Of a stretch of 64,000 nt of DNA, positions 37,974-47,296 are shown piece after piece. This DNA comes from Acidobacteriota bacterium (lineage in GTDB: Bacteria > Acidobacteriota > Terriglobia > Terriglobales > Acidobacteriaceae), in NCBI GenBank assembly GCA_021793405.1, contig JAJYSV010000015.1, positions 1 to 64,000 of the forward strand, read 5' to 3'. A program made the position numbers and the translations under genes. The notes below the pieces were generated by a model, which saw only the letters and a list, made by a program, of their open reading frames with translations, ran no database searches and was not told where the DNA came from. The number at the start of each line of letters is the position of its first letter. Positions within the stretch are counted from its first letter, which is position 1.

Positions 37974-38006
37974 TTGGGCGGGTGAAGCGATCCTTCACCC
38001 GCCCAA
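37974..38006. terminator. Strong hairpin terminator
   Basis: A perfect 14-bp stem (TTGGGCGGGTGAAG and its complement) with a five-base loop, 23 bases after the secreted-protein stop. The downstream T-run is weak. Confidence 0.8.
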
Positions 38007-38039
38007 CCAGTTTGTATTGTGGCCTGTCAACCCATTTCC

Positions 38040-39392
38040 ATGACCCCACAGAAAATCGTAGCTCGCCTTCACAACACACCGTTGCATACGGATAACCAGC
38101 TCAAGCGGGTCATTGGCCCATGGGGCCTTGGGGCGACAGCAGTCAACAACGCGGTGGGTGCCGGAATCTTCGTCTTGCCGGCGCTTGTCGCCGCCATCCT
38201 GGGACCGTCGGCGATTCTGGCCTACTTCGTTTGCGGACTGGCCGTGGCTCTCGTACTCACCTGTTATATCGAGATCGGCAGTTTCGTCCACCGCTCCGGA
38301 GGTGGTGTCGCGTACATCGAGGAGGCCTTCGGGCCGATGATGGGCTTTCTCGCATGGGTGCTGTACTCGGTGGGGTTTGAGGTGGTTGCCAATGCGGCGC
38401 TTGGCGCCGTCCTCGTGGACTCCGCGGCCACCGTCATGCCTCTACTCGCGCGCGGCGCGCCCCGCGTCATCGCGCTGTTCGTTTTATTTGGAGGATTGGC
38501 CGTCGTGAACATCTGCGGAGTTCGCCACGGAATACGGATCTCTGTGGCTTTGACGATCGCCAAGCTGCTTCCGTTGCTGTTTGCCATTGTTGCGGGAATA
38601 CTTGTGATGCACTGGCATGAATTGCAATGGGTAGGATGGCCTTCAGCGAAAAAATTAGGCGAGGCATCGCTGACGTTGTTCTTTGCATTCCAGGGCATCG
38701 AAGAGGCGCTGGCGCCCAGCGCGGAGATTCGCGATCCTGCGCGCACTGTGCCTAGGGCAATGTTTGGCGCGACAGGCGCGCTGATCGTTCTCTATGTCGC
38801 ATTGCACGTGGTCAGCCAGGGTGTTCTGGGCGACGAACTCGCGTACCAGACGACCGCACCGCTGGCGGCCGTCGCCGGACGAATCATTGGAGTTGCCGGC
38901 AGAACACTAATCCTGGCTGGCATCGCTGTATCAATCTTCGGGTCGTTAGCTGGCGGAGTCCTGTCTGCACCGCGTGCTTTCTTTCTGGCGGCGGAGGACG
39001 GAATGCTTCCGATGGCTCTCGCGCGGGTACATCCCCGATTCCATACCCCGTACGTTGCGATCCTGGCGGTGGCCGCTTTGATGTTTTTGCTGGCTGTTTC
39101 GGGCGAATTCAAGCATCTTGCGGTCATGTCCAGCGCATCGATCTTGTGCGTCTATCTCGCCGTATGCTTGGGCGCATTAAAGCTGCGTTACACGCGCGAC
39201 CGGGAGCCCGGGGCATTCCGCGCGCCTAGCGGCCCAATGGTTGGGATTCTCGGTTCGGCGGTTGTGGTGTGGCTGCTGTCTCACTCGAACAGAGACGAAG
39301 TTGGTGCCCTGATGGGTACCGCGGCGGTAGCGATCGCGTACTTCATCGCGCGGCGATGGTTCTTGACCCGTGCACCGGCAGCAACAATTTGA
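38040..39392 (+). CDS. APC-family amino acid permease
   Basis: A 450-residue inner-membrane transporter with about 12 hydrophobic helices. Helix 1 carries the unwound substrate-binding motif GATAVNNAVGAGIFVLPALV (G-x-G-I-F), and helix 6 FFAFQGIEEALAPSAEI, both typical of the amino acid-polyamine-organocation superfamily. The charged loop RDPARTVPRAMFGATG is also conserved. The specificity cannot be told. ATG 38040 is chosen over a GTG at 38019; the transcript starts just beyond the upstream terminator. It is convergent with accD, 15 bp away. Confidence 0.93.
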   Translation: MTPQKIVARLHNTPLHTDNQLKRVIGPWGLGATAVNNAVGAGIFVLPALVAAILGPSAILAYFVCGLAVALVLTCYIEIGSFVHRSGGGVAYIEEAFGPMMGFLAWVLYSVGFEVVANAALGAVLVDSAATVMPLLARGAPRVIALFVLFGGLAVVNICGVRHGIRISVALTIAKLLPLLFAIVAGILVMHWHELQWVGWPSAKKLGEASLTLFFAFQGIEEALAPSAEIRDPARTVPRAMFGATGALIVLYVALHVVSQGVLGDELAYQTTAPLAAVAGRIIGVAGRTLILAGIAVSIFGSLAGGVLSAPRAFFLAAEDGMLPMALARVHPRFHTPYVAILAVAALMFLLAVSGEFKHLAVMSSASILCVYLAVCLGALKLRYTRDREPGAFRAPSGPMVGILGSAVVVWLLSHSNRDEVGALMGTAAVAIAYFIARRWFLTRAPAATI

Positions 39393-39407
39393 GCACACAG
39401 AATCTGT

Positions 39408-40253
39408 TCAGCTTGCTGGCTGCATGAAGTCGAGAGCGCGGATGAGATACGGCTTCAGTTCTCTGCGCGGGACAATGGCGTCGAGCATTCCGTGCTCAAG
39501 TAAAAACTCTGACCGCTGAAAGCCTTCCGGCAGTTTCTGGCGAATCGTCTGCTCAATGACCCTCGGGCCGGCGAAGCCGATTAGCGCCTCGGGCTCGGCT
39601 ACGTTAAGGTCCCCCAACATGGCAAAGCTGGCCGTGACTCCGCCGAATGTCGGATTCGTGAGTACGGAGATGTACGGAATTTTCGCGTCATCCATCAGCG
39701 CCAGGCGCGCAGATATTTTCGGCAATTGCATCAGGCTGACGATGCCTTCCATCATGCGCGCGCCTCCGGATGCGGCGATGACAATGAGCGGGTGACGAGT
39801 ATCCAGCGAGTAATCGGCGGCGCGGGCAACGGTTTCGCCAACCACTGCGCCCATGCTGCCACCGATAAATGCATATTCCATCGCGCTGAGTACGACAGGG
39901 TGCGGGCCGAGCTTGCCCAAAGCCGTCAGGATGGCGTCATTCAACCCCGTTTCCACCTGTGCCTTGTGGAGGCGGTCCTTGTAGGGCTTCAGGTCTGTGA
40001 AATCAAGAGGATCTGTCGAGCGCAGTTCGGTATCGACCAAGCGATAGCCGGGTTCGAGCAAGCTATCGATCCGCGCTTTTGCCGACAGCTTGAAATGTTT
40101 GCCGCACTTTGGGCAGACATTGAGGTTGGATTCCAGATCGGCTTTCCAGATGGTCTGGTTGCAGCCGTCACACTTAGTCCACAGGCCTTCTGTGCGGACG
40201 TTCTTTTCCGGCGCGGCTTCGATCTCGTTTTCGTTGCGTTTAAACCAGGACAT
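39408..40253 (-). CDS. accD: Acetyl-CoA carboxylase carboxyltransferase subunit beta
   Basis: A 281-residue subunit that with AccA transfers carboxyl from biotin to acetyl-CoA in fatty-acid synthesis. The N-terminal zinc ribbon has its cysteines at 28, 31, 47 and 50 (CDGC, CPKC). The crotonase-fold domain follows, with MEYAFIGGSMGAVVGETVAR, IVIAASGGARMMEGIVSLMQ (oxyanion hole glycines) and NPTFGGVTASFAMLGD. Normal length. It lies 44 bp downstream of the corrinoid adenosyltransferase on the same strand. Confidence 0.98.
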   Translation of the reverse strand: MSWFKRNENEIEAAPEKNVRTEGLWTKCDGCNQTIWKADLESNLNVCPKCGKHFKLSAKARIDSLLEPGYRLVDTELRSTDPLDFTDLKPYKDRLHKAQVETGLNDAILTALGKLGPHPVVLSAMEYAFIGGSMGAVVGETVARAADYSLDTRHPLIVIAASGGARMMEGIVSLMQLPKISARLALMDDAKIPYISVLTNPTFGGVTASFAMLGDLNVAEPEALIGFAGPRVIEQTIRQKLPEGFQRSEFLLEHGMLDAIVPRRELKPYLIRALDFMQPAS

Positions 40254-40297
40254 GCTTCATCCATCCTGAACTGTGATTTCGCTGAGTTGATCGGGAT

Positions 40298-40834
40298 TCA
40301 GTACTCAATTCCACGTTGGGCCAAAATTCCCTTCTGATAGGCATGTTTCACTTCGCGCATCTCGGTGACGGTGTCGGCGATTTCGACCAGGCTTGGGTGC
40401 GCGTTGCGACCAGTCAGGATTACATGGACCATCTCCGGCTTCTGCCGCAGCGTTTCCACCACCCGGGTCGGATCCAGCATGTTATAGCTGATGGCGTAGT
40501 TAATTTCATCCAGCACAATCATGTCCCAGTCGCCGGAAAGGATGGCCTGCCGCGCTTCGTCCCACGCGGCTTCCACCATGCGGATGTCCTCCGGATCAGT
40601 TTCCGCGCCGCCGATCTTCACGAAGCCGCGGCCCATCTGCTTCATCACCCATTTGCCGCCGAAGGCTTCCACAGCGTCGAGTTCGCCATAATGCCACGAG
40701 CCTTTCAGAAATTGCAGCATCAGCACACGCATTCCATTGCCGACAGCACGCAGTGCCGTGCCCATGGCGGCGGTCGTTTTCCCTTTGCCCGGTCCGGTAT
40801 TAATCAGAATCAGCCCGCGTCTTGCATCCGTCAT
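40298..40834 (-). CDS. cobO: Cob(I)alamin adenosyltransferase (CobO/BtuR type)
   Basis: A 178-residue ATP:corrinoid adenosyltransferase making adenosylcobalamin. The P-loop GPGKGKTT is at residues 14-21 (NTGPGKGKTTAAMGTALRA), in the reversed-ATP binding form of the CobA/CobO fold. MLQFLKGSWHYGELDAVEAF, VLDEINYAISYNMLD and VILTGRNAHPSLVEIADTVT complete the family profile. No other cobalamin gene is in the window; it may serve salvage for B12-dependent enzymes elsewhere. Confidence 0.95.
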   Translation of the reverse strand: MTDARRGLILINTGPGKGKTTAAMGTALRAVGNGMRVLMLQFLKGSWHYGELDAVEAFGGKWVMKQMGRGFVKIGGAETDPEDIRMVEAAWDEARQAILSGDWDMIVLDEINYAISYNMLDPTRVVETLRQKPEMVHVILTGRNAHPSLVEIADTVTEMREVKHAYQKGILAQRGIEY

Positions 40835-40943
40835 GACGATTCTCGATGTGTACTGTTATGCCACAATCCGCACCACCCTTTTCGATTGGTGGCGCAGTTG
40901 AAAGTCTAAGGTGAATTTCTCGCGTGGAAAATCTACCCACTCG

Positions 40944-41417
40944 TCAATGTCCCAAATGATACGGATGTCCCTCGACGATGGTAAACGCGCGATAGATCTG
41001 TTCAGCTAACACCACAGCGGCGAGTTCGTGTGGCAACGTCATTGGCCCCAGCGAAAGCACCAGCCAGTCGCGGCGGCTGGTTGCTTGTCGCAGCACGGCT
41101 TCCGACCAGCCATCCGCCGGTCCCACGGCGAACGTGAATTGTTGAATGCCCGCGTCTCGCTCTCTTTGCAGCCATTGGGCAAAGGTTTCCGAAGACCAGG
41201 TGCGGCCGCGATGATCCAGCAACACAAGCATGGAACGGGCATGGCTCGCTCGGTCCCATGCAGCAAAAAATTTTTCCTCGGACGCGTAACGCTCCGTCTG
41301 GCATCCGCAATAACGCGTAATGCGCTGGCAATAGCTGGCATACATTTCCTCTGCGGAGGCATACTTGCCCGTGGTCCTTCGCCCGAGGGTGACGAGTTGA
41401 ATTTCCATCCTCCCCAT
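40944..41417 (-). CDS. rlmH: 23S rRNA (pseudouridine-1915-N3)-methyltransferase RlmH
   Basis: A 157-residue SPOUT-class (knotted) methyltransferase acting on helix 69 of the 70S ribosome. Signatures: EIQLVTLGRRTTGKYASAEE at the N-terminus, MLVLLDHRGRTWSSETFAQW, FAVGPADGWSE (cofactor loop) and the C-terminal LPHELAAVVLAEQIYRAFTI, ending GHPYHLGH. Length is normal. ATG 41417 is used; an ATG three codons later has the GGGGAGG motif directly against it and is less plausible. Confidence 0.95.
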   Translation of the reverse strand: MGRMEIQLVTLGRRTTGKYASAEEMYASYCQRITRYCGCQTERYASEEKFFAAWDRASHARSMLVLLDHRGRTWSSETFAQWLQRERDAGIQQFTFAVGPADGWSEAVLRQATSRRDWLVLSLGPMTLPHELAAVVLAEQIYRAFTIVEGHPYHLGH

Positions 41418-42156
41418 ACTCTACTGGACTTTGCGGTGTCGATGCAGGCCGCGTCGACGATGGAATCTATGGAGGAATCAGAACAGCCTCAGTTCAGCTG
41501 CGGGAGAACATACATCTTGCGCGGCTGGAGCGATCCCAGCTTGTGCTCGGCAAGCTCGCGCCGGAGACTTTAAACACTTAGAAATATTTTTCTACTGTTT
41601 TTCATATTTATGTTTCTTTAATTTCATACGGCACGGCGAGCGGGCTGCCAGGATAGATTCGTAAGCCGATGATTTCTAGTAGTTTGACTCTGGCCCGCCA
41701 ATTGCTATCAATCTACTGTTACGGGTGAATCCGCAACTTAGCGCACCTAATCCCGCCCGCTCAAGCTCCAAGGGGGCTTTCGATTTTCCAGAAATCTAAG
41801 TGACCCACATCACGGTGGATAGGAAAAAGAAATTGTACCGTGTGGGAAGACGGTTCTTAGCCTAGCAACTGCTATAAAACGCTGAGGTCTTCAAACTAGG
41901 CCCGCACGGTCTGTCTTCCGTACGTGTATTTATTTGCATTATTTAGGCTTACTCGCTATTTTCTGATGAACATCCGTTGCAATGCAGTTGCACGGACCAC
42001 AATTGTAGCCCGCCTAAAGTCAGACCGAAAGTTCGAAAGCCGGGGAAAAGTCTACGACCTAATAAGGGGGATTCGATGCCATCTAACCTAGTCGCCCGAA
42101 TTCAGAAATGGGCTCAACCAGCAGACACCTTGTTGCCAATACGTTCCGGAGGCTCC
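41418..42156. other. Long intergenic/leader region before the TonB-dependent receptor
   Basis: About 740 bp, AT-richer than its surroundings from 41580 to 41960. No convincing gene is seen. TTGACT at 41684 and TATCAA at 41706, 16 bp apart, could be a sigma-70 promoter far upstream of the receptor. An alternative receptor start, ATG 42076, has AAGGGGGA six bases upstream. The stretch 41440-41580 is open in one frame (VQLRENIHLARLERSQLVLG) but has no start or family match. Confidence 0.4.
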
Positions 42157-45100
42157 ATGAAGATGCGGTCGAAGTTCCTTGTCCTTTCCGTGCTGTTAAT
42201 GGCTGGCATCTTCTCTCTACCTCGTCGCGCGCAGGCCCAGAACGTCTATGCGGCAATCCACGGCTCGGTCAAAGATTCTACCGGCGCGGTGGTTCCTGGC
42301 GCCACGGTGACGGCATTGAATACAAGCACCGGCATCTCTACGACCGCAACTACCGACGGCAGCGGATACTACATCTTCCCGCAGTTGCACATTGGCGGCC
42401 CCTATACGGTGACTGTCAGTAAGGGCGGATTCCAGGACTTCCAGTCCACGGGCTTGATGCTGAACGTCAATGCGAACCGCGACGTGGACGCGGTCATGAC
42501 GGTTGGGGCGACCTCCCAAACGATCCAGGTAAAGAGCGCGGCTGTCCAAGTGGAGACCTCCGACACGCAGCTAAAGACGATCGTTGGCGCGAAAGAACTT
42601 GAACAGCTTCCGCTACTCGGGCGCGATCCTGTAAGTCTGATGAAGACAAGTCCGGGTGTCGTGGAGTCCTCAGATCGCTTCGGAACTTTTTCCGCCAACG
42701 GTGGCCAGACGCAAATGAACTCGTACCTGCTGGAGGGAACGGACATCAACGATGGTCCCTTGCAGAGCGCGGGCATCACCCCCAACCCCGACGCGCTGGC
42801 GGAAATTAACATTGTCACCAGCACGCTGAATCCGGAATTCAGCCGCAACTCCGGCGCGATCGTCAATGAAGTTCTGAAGAGCGGCACCAACCAATTCCAC
42901 GGAAGCGGATTCGAATTCTATCGCGATACCTTCCTGAACAATGGTAACTATTTCTCAAAGACTAGACCGAAGTACCATCAAAATCTGTTCGGTGGCACCC
43001 TAGGCGGTCCGATCTTCAAGAATCACACATTCTTTTTCCTCGCCTACCAAGGAGTGCGCAGAGGCAATGGCACCACGACCAACACCCGCGTGCCTGATGC
43101 TGGCGAGATCGCGAGTGGCAACTTCAGCAACGACGCTAACCAGCAGTCGGGTGGAACGAACGGTACTGCGGGCCTTTCGACCGCGCCCATTCCATTTAAC
43201 ATCCAAGGACCGAACGGCCTTTGTGTTGCAGATCCTACCGCAACGACTCCAGAAACCTGGGCCGATTGCTTCCCTGCCGGGAGTCCGGTCGTGATACCAA
43301 TCTCATCCTATAACCCCATTGCTGCGAGTCTCGCCAGTACTTATGTGCCCGCTCCAAACACCACACTCGGTGGCAACGCGTACTACACCTTCAACTCGGC
43401 CAACACTCTAAAAAGCGATCAGGGTATCATCCGCATCGACGAACAATTGACCCACGACGACACTCTCTGGGGTTCCGTGATTTTCCAGTCGACCCCCAGT
43501 TTCAATAGTCTCCCCTTTATCGGAGCCACTCTTCCGGGATTCGCGCAGAACAATGCGCAACACTTTAAAGTCTTCAATGCGTCCTACACGCATACATTCA
43601 ATCCCACGACGTTAAATGAACTCCGCGCCGGCTATTACCGGTTCAACTACGCGGCTGTGGAACCGGCAAAAGTAGTGAATCCCGCTTCTCTTGGGTTTTC
43701 CATCAATCCCCAGGATCCCTCCGCCTCGGGCGTCCCCTTCATGGGCCTCACAGGGCTATTCGACCTTGGGTTCAGCAGGAATGGCCCGCAGCCCCGCAAG
43801 GATGAGAATCTGGACTTTGCTGACAATTTCACGAAAATCGTGGGCAACCATAACATGAAATTTGGCGCCCATGTCGAGAAGTTCGTAGTCAGCAACCCGT
43901 ACTACGCGAACAATAGTGGGAGTTATGGGTTCGCGGGAACTGGGAGCTATAGCTCCGGCGATCCGCTCATCGACTTCCTGATGGGCATTCCCGACTCCTA
44001 TGCCCAAGGAACCGGTGGATTTATTGACGCCAGTTCGTGGGAGCTTTACTTTTACGCCCAGGATAACTGGAAGGTTTCGGATACCTTGACTGTGAACTAT
44101 GGCATCGCGTCCGATACGGAAACGCCCTTTGCGAATACTCAATACGGCGGCCTGGGCATCATTTGCTGGGCGCCGACTGGACAATCGAAGGTGTACCCAA
44201 CCGCGCCTCCGGGACTGCTGTATCCAGGAGACAAGGGATGCAATATCGAGGGCGGCGCAACGACCAAATACGACCACTTCGCGCCGCGTTTGGGATTTGC
44301 CTGGTCTCCGGAATCTGGTCCGAGCATGTTGCTGGGTGCACCGGGAACGCATGCGTTTGCTGTCCGCGGCGGCTTCGGCGTGTACTTCAATCGAGACGCG
44401 GAGGAAGCGCAACTGCAGAACCTGGAAGATCCACCGACAGGTCTGAACTCGCAAGGGGCCACCGATGTCGGAGGCAGCCCGGCCTTCGCCAATCCATATC
44501 AGGATGTTACCGGCGACACATCCGTTTCCGAGCCGAACAAGTTCCCGTTCACACCGCCTGCTCCAGGCTCACCCATAGACTTTGGTGCATTTGAGCCGCT
44601 GGACCTGAACTCCGTAGCGCCTAACTACTCGGTGCCCTATACCTACAACTTCAATCTGAACGCTCAGCGTTCACTGCCCAGCAACATGGTGCTGACGGTT
44701 GGATACGTGGGTTCGATGGGACGGAAACTGGTGCGCGCGTATGAGGCGGACCGGATGACCGTTACAGGGCACGCGGCCTGCTTGGCCGATCCCACCTGCG
44801 TGGCGCACCGCGCCAACTTCCTGTCCTACTATTATCCCAAGTACTTCACCGCCCAAACCAACGGAAGTCCCGTTTACTTTTCGGTGGGCCGGCCGTACAC
44901 GGACGGCGCGTCCAATTACAATGCGCTACAAGTGCAGTTGACCAAGGACACAACCCACGGGCTATATTTCAGCGTGGCCTACACCTACAGCCATGCTCTG
45001 GACAACGCCTCCGGCCTGGAGAGCTCCGGCTTCAACGGCTTCCCTGGCACCAACGGGGTGGGCACCAATTGGGTACCCGGCTTTCAGTACCTGAGCTACG

Positions 45101-45726
45101 GCAACTCCGACTACGATGCCCGGCACCGGTTGGTTATCCTCTACAACTATCAAGTGCCCATCACGGCCGGAATGAACAGCAATCGTATTGTGCGCGAGTT
45201 CGCGGGAGGTTGGCACATTACCGGGATTACGACATTGCAGACAGGATTTCCGGTCACTATCGATGAGACGGGTACCAATAACGCGATGTGGTGCAACGGA
45301 GCAGCGATCAGCTACTATGCCTGCGCTGACGTGCCGGAAACGTCCACGTTCGATATCCCCACCATGAATCCGCGAAAGACCGGAAATTACTGGTTCAATC
45401 CGGCACCGTTTTCCACGGAGCCGATCGGGACCTTCGGCAACACCAAGCGGAACTTCTTCCACGGGCCTGGCTTCAACTACACCAACTTGGAGTTCTATAA
45501 GGACTTCCCGTTGGGAGGACTCAATTCGTCGCGATATATCGAGTTGCGCCTGGAAGCGTATAACGCCTTTAACCATCCGAACTTTGACCAGCCGGATGGA
45601 AACTTCAGCGATGGCCCCACCTTCGGCCAGATCTCGAATGTGATCCAACCGGCCAACAATAATAATGCCAATGGCGATCCGCAACCGGGGCGCGCCATCC
45701 AGCTTGCCGGTAAGTTCTACTTCTAA
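42157..45726 (+). CDS. Oar-like TonB-dependent receptor with carboxypeptidase regulatory-like domain
   Basis: A very large outer-membrane protein (1,189 residues). The signal peptide starts MKMRSKFLVLSVLLMAG and ends at AQAQ. An N-terminal Ig-like carboxypeptidase-regulatory domain follows (AAIHGSVKDSTGAVVPGATV, then SGYYIFPQLHIGGPYTVTVS). A plug-like segment (GRDPVSLMKTSPGVVE, then NGGQTQMNSYLLEGTDIND) and a long beta-barrel follow, ending with an aromatic C-terminus (LAGKFYF) as required for barrel assembly. Such proteins import large oligosaccharides or peptides or act in adhesion; the ligand is unknown. The signal peptide favours ATG 42157 (GGAGG upstream); ATG 42076 is also well spaced. 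Confidence 0.93.
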   Translation: MKMRSKFLVLSVLLMAGIFSLPRRAQAQNVYAAIHGSVKDSTGAVVPGATVTALNTSTGISTTATTDGSGYYIFPQLHIGGPYTVTVSKGGFQDFQSTGLMLNVNANRDVDAVMTVGATSQTIQVKSAAVQVETSDTQLKTIVGAKELEQLPLLGRDPVSLMKTSPGVVESSDRFGTFSANGGQTQMNSYLLEGTDINDGPLQSAGITPNPDALAEINIVTSTLNPEFSRNSGAIVNEVLKSGTNQFHGSGFEFYRDTFLNNGNYFSKTRPKYHQNLFGGTLGGPIFKNHTFFFLAYQGVRRGNGTTTNTRVPDAGEIASGNFSNDANQQSGGTNGTAGLSTAPIPFNIQGPNGLCVADPTATTPETWADCFPAGSPVVIPISSYNPIAASLASTYVPAPNTTLGGNAYYTFNSANTLKSDQGIIRIDEQLTHDDTLWGSVIFQSTPSFNSLPFIGATLPGFAQNNAQHFKVFNASYTHTFNPTTLNELRAGYYRFNYAAVEPAKVVNPASLGFSINPQDPSASGVPFMGLTGLFDLGFSRNGPQPRKDENLDFADNFTKIVGNHNMKFGAHVEKFVVSNPYYANNSGSYGFAGTGSYSSGDPLIDFLMGIPDSYAQGTGGFIDASSWELYFYAQDNWKVSDTLTVNYGIASDTETPFANTQYGGLGIICWAPTGQSKVYPTAPPGLLYPGDKGCNIEGGATTKYDHFAPRLGFAWSPESGPSMLLGAPGTHAFAVRGGFGVYFNRDAEEAQLQNLEDPPTGLNSQGATDVGGSPAFANPYQDVTGDTSVSEPNKFPFTPPAPGSPIDFGAFEPLDLNSVAPNYSVPYTYNFNLNAQRSLPSNMVLTVGYVGSMGRKLVRAYEADRMTVTGHAACLADPTCVAHRANFLSYYYPKYFTAQTNGSPVYFSVGRPYTDGASNYNALQVQLTKDTTHGLYFSVAYTYSHALDNASGLESSGFNGFPGTNGVGTNWVPGFQYLSYGNSDYDARHRLVILYNYQVPITAGMNSNRIVREFAGGWHITGITTLQTGFPVTIDETGTNNAMWCNGAAISYYACADVPETSTFDIPTMNPRKTGNYWFNPAPFSTEPIGTFGNTKRNFFHGPGFNYTNLEFYKDFPLGGLNSSRYIELRLEAYNAFNHPNFDQPDGNFSDGPTFGQISNVIQPANNNNANGDPQPGRAIQLAGKFYF

Positions 45727-45737
45727 TCCTCTCCAAC

Positions 45738-45778
45738 ACAAGAGAAAGGGTGCTCTCCACGAGCGTCCTTTCTCTTGT
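45738..45778. terminator. Terminator after the first TonB-dependent receptor
   Basis: ACAAGAGAAAGG pairs with its exact complement (12 bp), continued inward by GCTC/GAGC, 11 bases after the stop codon. Confidence 0.88.
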
Positions 45779-45821
45779 CCGCACCTCACCTTATTTGAAT
45801 CGAAGACCTCCCTGTTCACTT

Positions 45822-46379
45822 CTATTTCTTAGTAGATTTCTTGGCCTTGCGCGCGGAAGTCTTCTTGATGGCTGTCTTCTTCGCCCTGCCCACGGCCTTC
45901 GATGATGCTCTGGCGGTCACCTTCTGCGGCGTCTTCCTTGCGAGCGTTTTCTTCGCTGCCGTCTTCTTCGCCGCCTTTTTCTTCCGAGCAGCTGTGACTT
46001 TCTTTACCAGCGAAGCCTTCAACTCTTCCAAATCCAGGGGAGTGGCCGTCTTGCGCAGACGCTCAATGTGGTAGAAATCACGTTTCTCTTCGGAGAAGAT
46101 GTGGACGACGAAATCAACGTAGTCGAGAAGAATCCATTCACCCTGGCGGTAGCCTTCAACCGAGTTCGGCGCCGTACCAAAATCCCGCTGCATCCGATCT
46201 TCAATCGCGGTCGCGATGGCCTGGTTCTGGCGGTCGTTGGTACCGCTACAGATCAAAAAATAGTCGGTGAAACCGGAGTCGGCCGGGTCCAGCTCTAGAA
46301 TGCGGATTCGCTCCGCCTTCTTCTCTTCACAGGCCGCTGCGGCGGCCGTCACCATGCGGCGAATTTCAGTTTTCGTCAT
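45822..46379 (-). CDS. rsfS: Ribosomal silencing factor RsfS with lysine-rich tail
   Basis: A 185-residue protein. Residues 1-120 are the RsfS/DUF143 domain that binds L14 and blocks subunit joining (ILELDPADSGFTDYFLICSG, NDRQNQAIATAIEDRM, EGYRQGEWILLDYVDFVVHI). The last 60 residues are a Lys/Ala/Thr repeat region (KKAAKKTAAKKTLARKTPQK) like histone H1 or bacterial AlgP/HU-type tails, absent from typical RsfS of about 110 residues. That tail probably binds RNA or DNA. Third gene of the obgE-nadD-rsfS operon, read on the minus strand. Confidence 0.95.
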   Translation of the reverse strand: MTKTEIRRMVTAAAAACEEKKAERIRILELDPADSGFTDYFLICSGTNDRQNQAIATAIEDRMQRDFGTAPNSVEGYRQGEWILLDYVDFVVHIFSEEKRDFYHIERLRKTATPLDLEELKASLVKKVTAARKKKAAKKTAAKKTLARKTPQKVTARASSKAVGRAKKTAIKKTSARKAKKSTKK

Positions 46380-46505
46380 GCGATCGTGCGTTCTCCTCTG
46401 CGTGCAACTTGCCCAGCATTCATCCTAGACTGTCGGGATCGGGTGTGCCAAAAATTCAGATGGATGGAGTGGAAGCTGATGAGGCACATCGACAGCGACA
46501 TCCCT

Positions 46506-47267
46506 CTAATCGAGCAAAGTTTGCGAGTCGCGAGAGTGATAGATCCGAATCTTGGTAATGTAGGTCCGCACCGGCGCTGGCAGGAACGAGGCTTCAACCC
46601 GTCCCTGATCGAGGGCAGCGCGCAACTCCGTCGCCGAAATATCTTCCTGAATGTGCGGCAAAAACCATACTCGCGTTACGGCCGCATTTGCGTGGTGCAG
46701 TTCCAGACCGCACTCCGCGGGGCGCTCGATTGAATCGGCGATTGCATCATCCACTGTGCCCTCGATGCAATGCCCAACTCGCTTTGCCTTCACCGCGGGC
46801 GGCAGCGCACCCTCCGCGCTGGCAAGGGAAAATCCGGGTCGGGCAGCCACAATCCAATCGGTGAGCGCCAGAAGGCGAGGCGCCTGATGCCAGCGCGCAA
46901 TATCGAGCCAACTGTCAGCCCCCAACAGCGTGAACAGGACAGTCGGCTCAGGCTCCTCCGCCAGTGAGTCACGTAGCCGCGTCAGGGTGTCGACTGTGTA
47001 ATTGGGGCAAACTGCCTCTTCGCTGGTGCCGCGCGGCGCGTCCAAAAGGGAGGGGACAAAGCGTGCATCCGCCTGGGTAGCCAGCACGGTCATCGCGTAG
47101 CGATGCAGGAAATCTGTTGCCGGATAGCGCCCTTTCAACGGCTGGCGGCCGACAGGAGCGAACAGGATACTGTCCAGCGCGAAACGATCCGCGGCTGCTG
47201 TGGCGATCGCGAGATGCCCGCGGTGGGGAGGATCGAAGCTCCCGCCGAAAAAAGCGATGCGCCTCAT
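46506..47267 (-). CDS. nadD: Nicotinate-nucleotide adenylyltransferase
   Basis: A 253-residue nucleotidyltransferase converting nicotinate mononucleotide to deamido-NAD. The ATP motif FFGGSFDPPHRGHLAIA (GSFDPxHxGH, residues 7-18) starts the protein. FTLLGADSWLDIARWHQAPR and the C-terminal VWFLPHIQEDISATELRAAL (ISST-like) complete the site. It is about 40 residues longer than the usual 200-220, because of an extra segment near residues 160-200. It follows obgE by 29 bp and precedes rsfS by 126 bp. Confidence 0.96.
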   Translation of the reverse strand: MRRIAFFGGSFDPPHRGHLAIATAAADRFALDSILFAPVGRQPLKGRYPATDFLHRYAMTVLATQADARFVPSLLDAPRGTSEEAVCPNYTVDTLTRLRDSLAEEPEPTVLFTLLGADSWLDIARWHQAPRLLALTDWIVAARPGFSLASAEGALPPAVKAKRVGHCIEGTVDDAIADSIERPAECGLELHHANAAVTRVWFLPHIQEDISATELRAALDQGRVEASFLPAPVRTYITKIRIYHSRDSQTLLD

Positions 47268-47296
47268 GCGGTATCTTTCATCCCATCCTCGCCAGG

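Noticed and set aside
42076-45726. Separate start of the receptor at ATG 42076
   Set aside because: It has a good ribosome site, but puts 27 residues before a standard signal peptide. Kept as an alternative rather than the main call.
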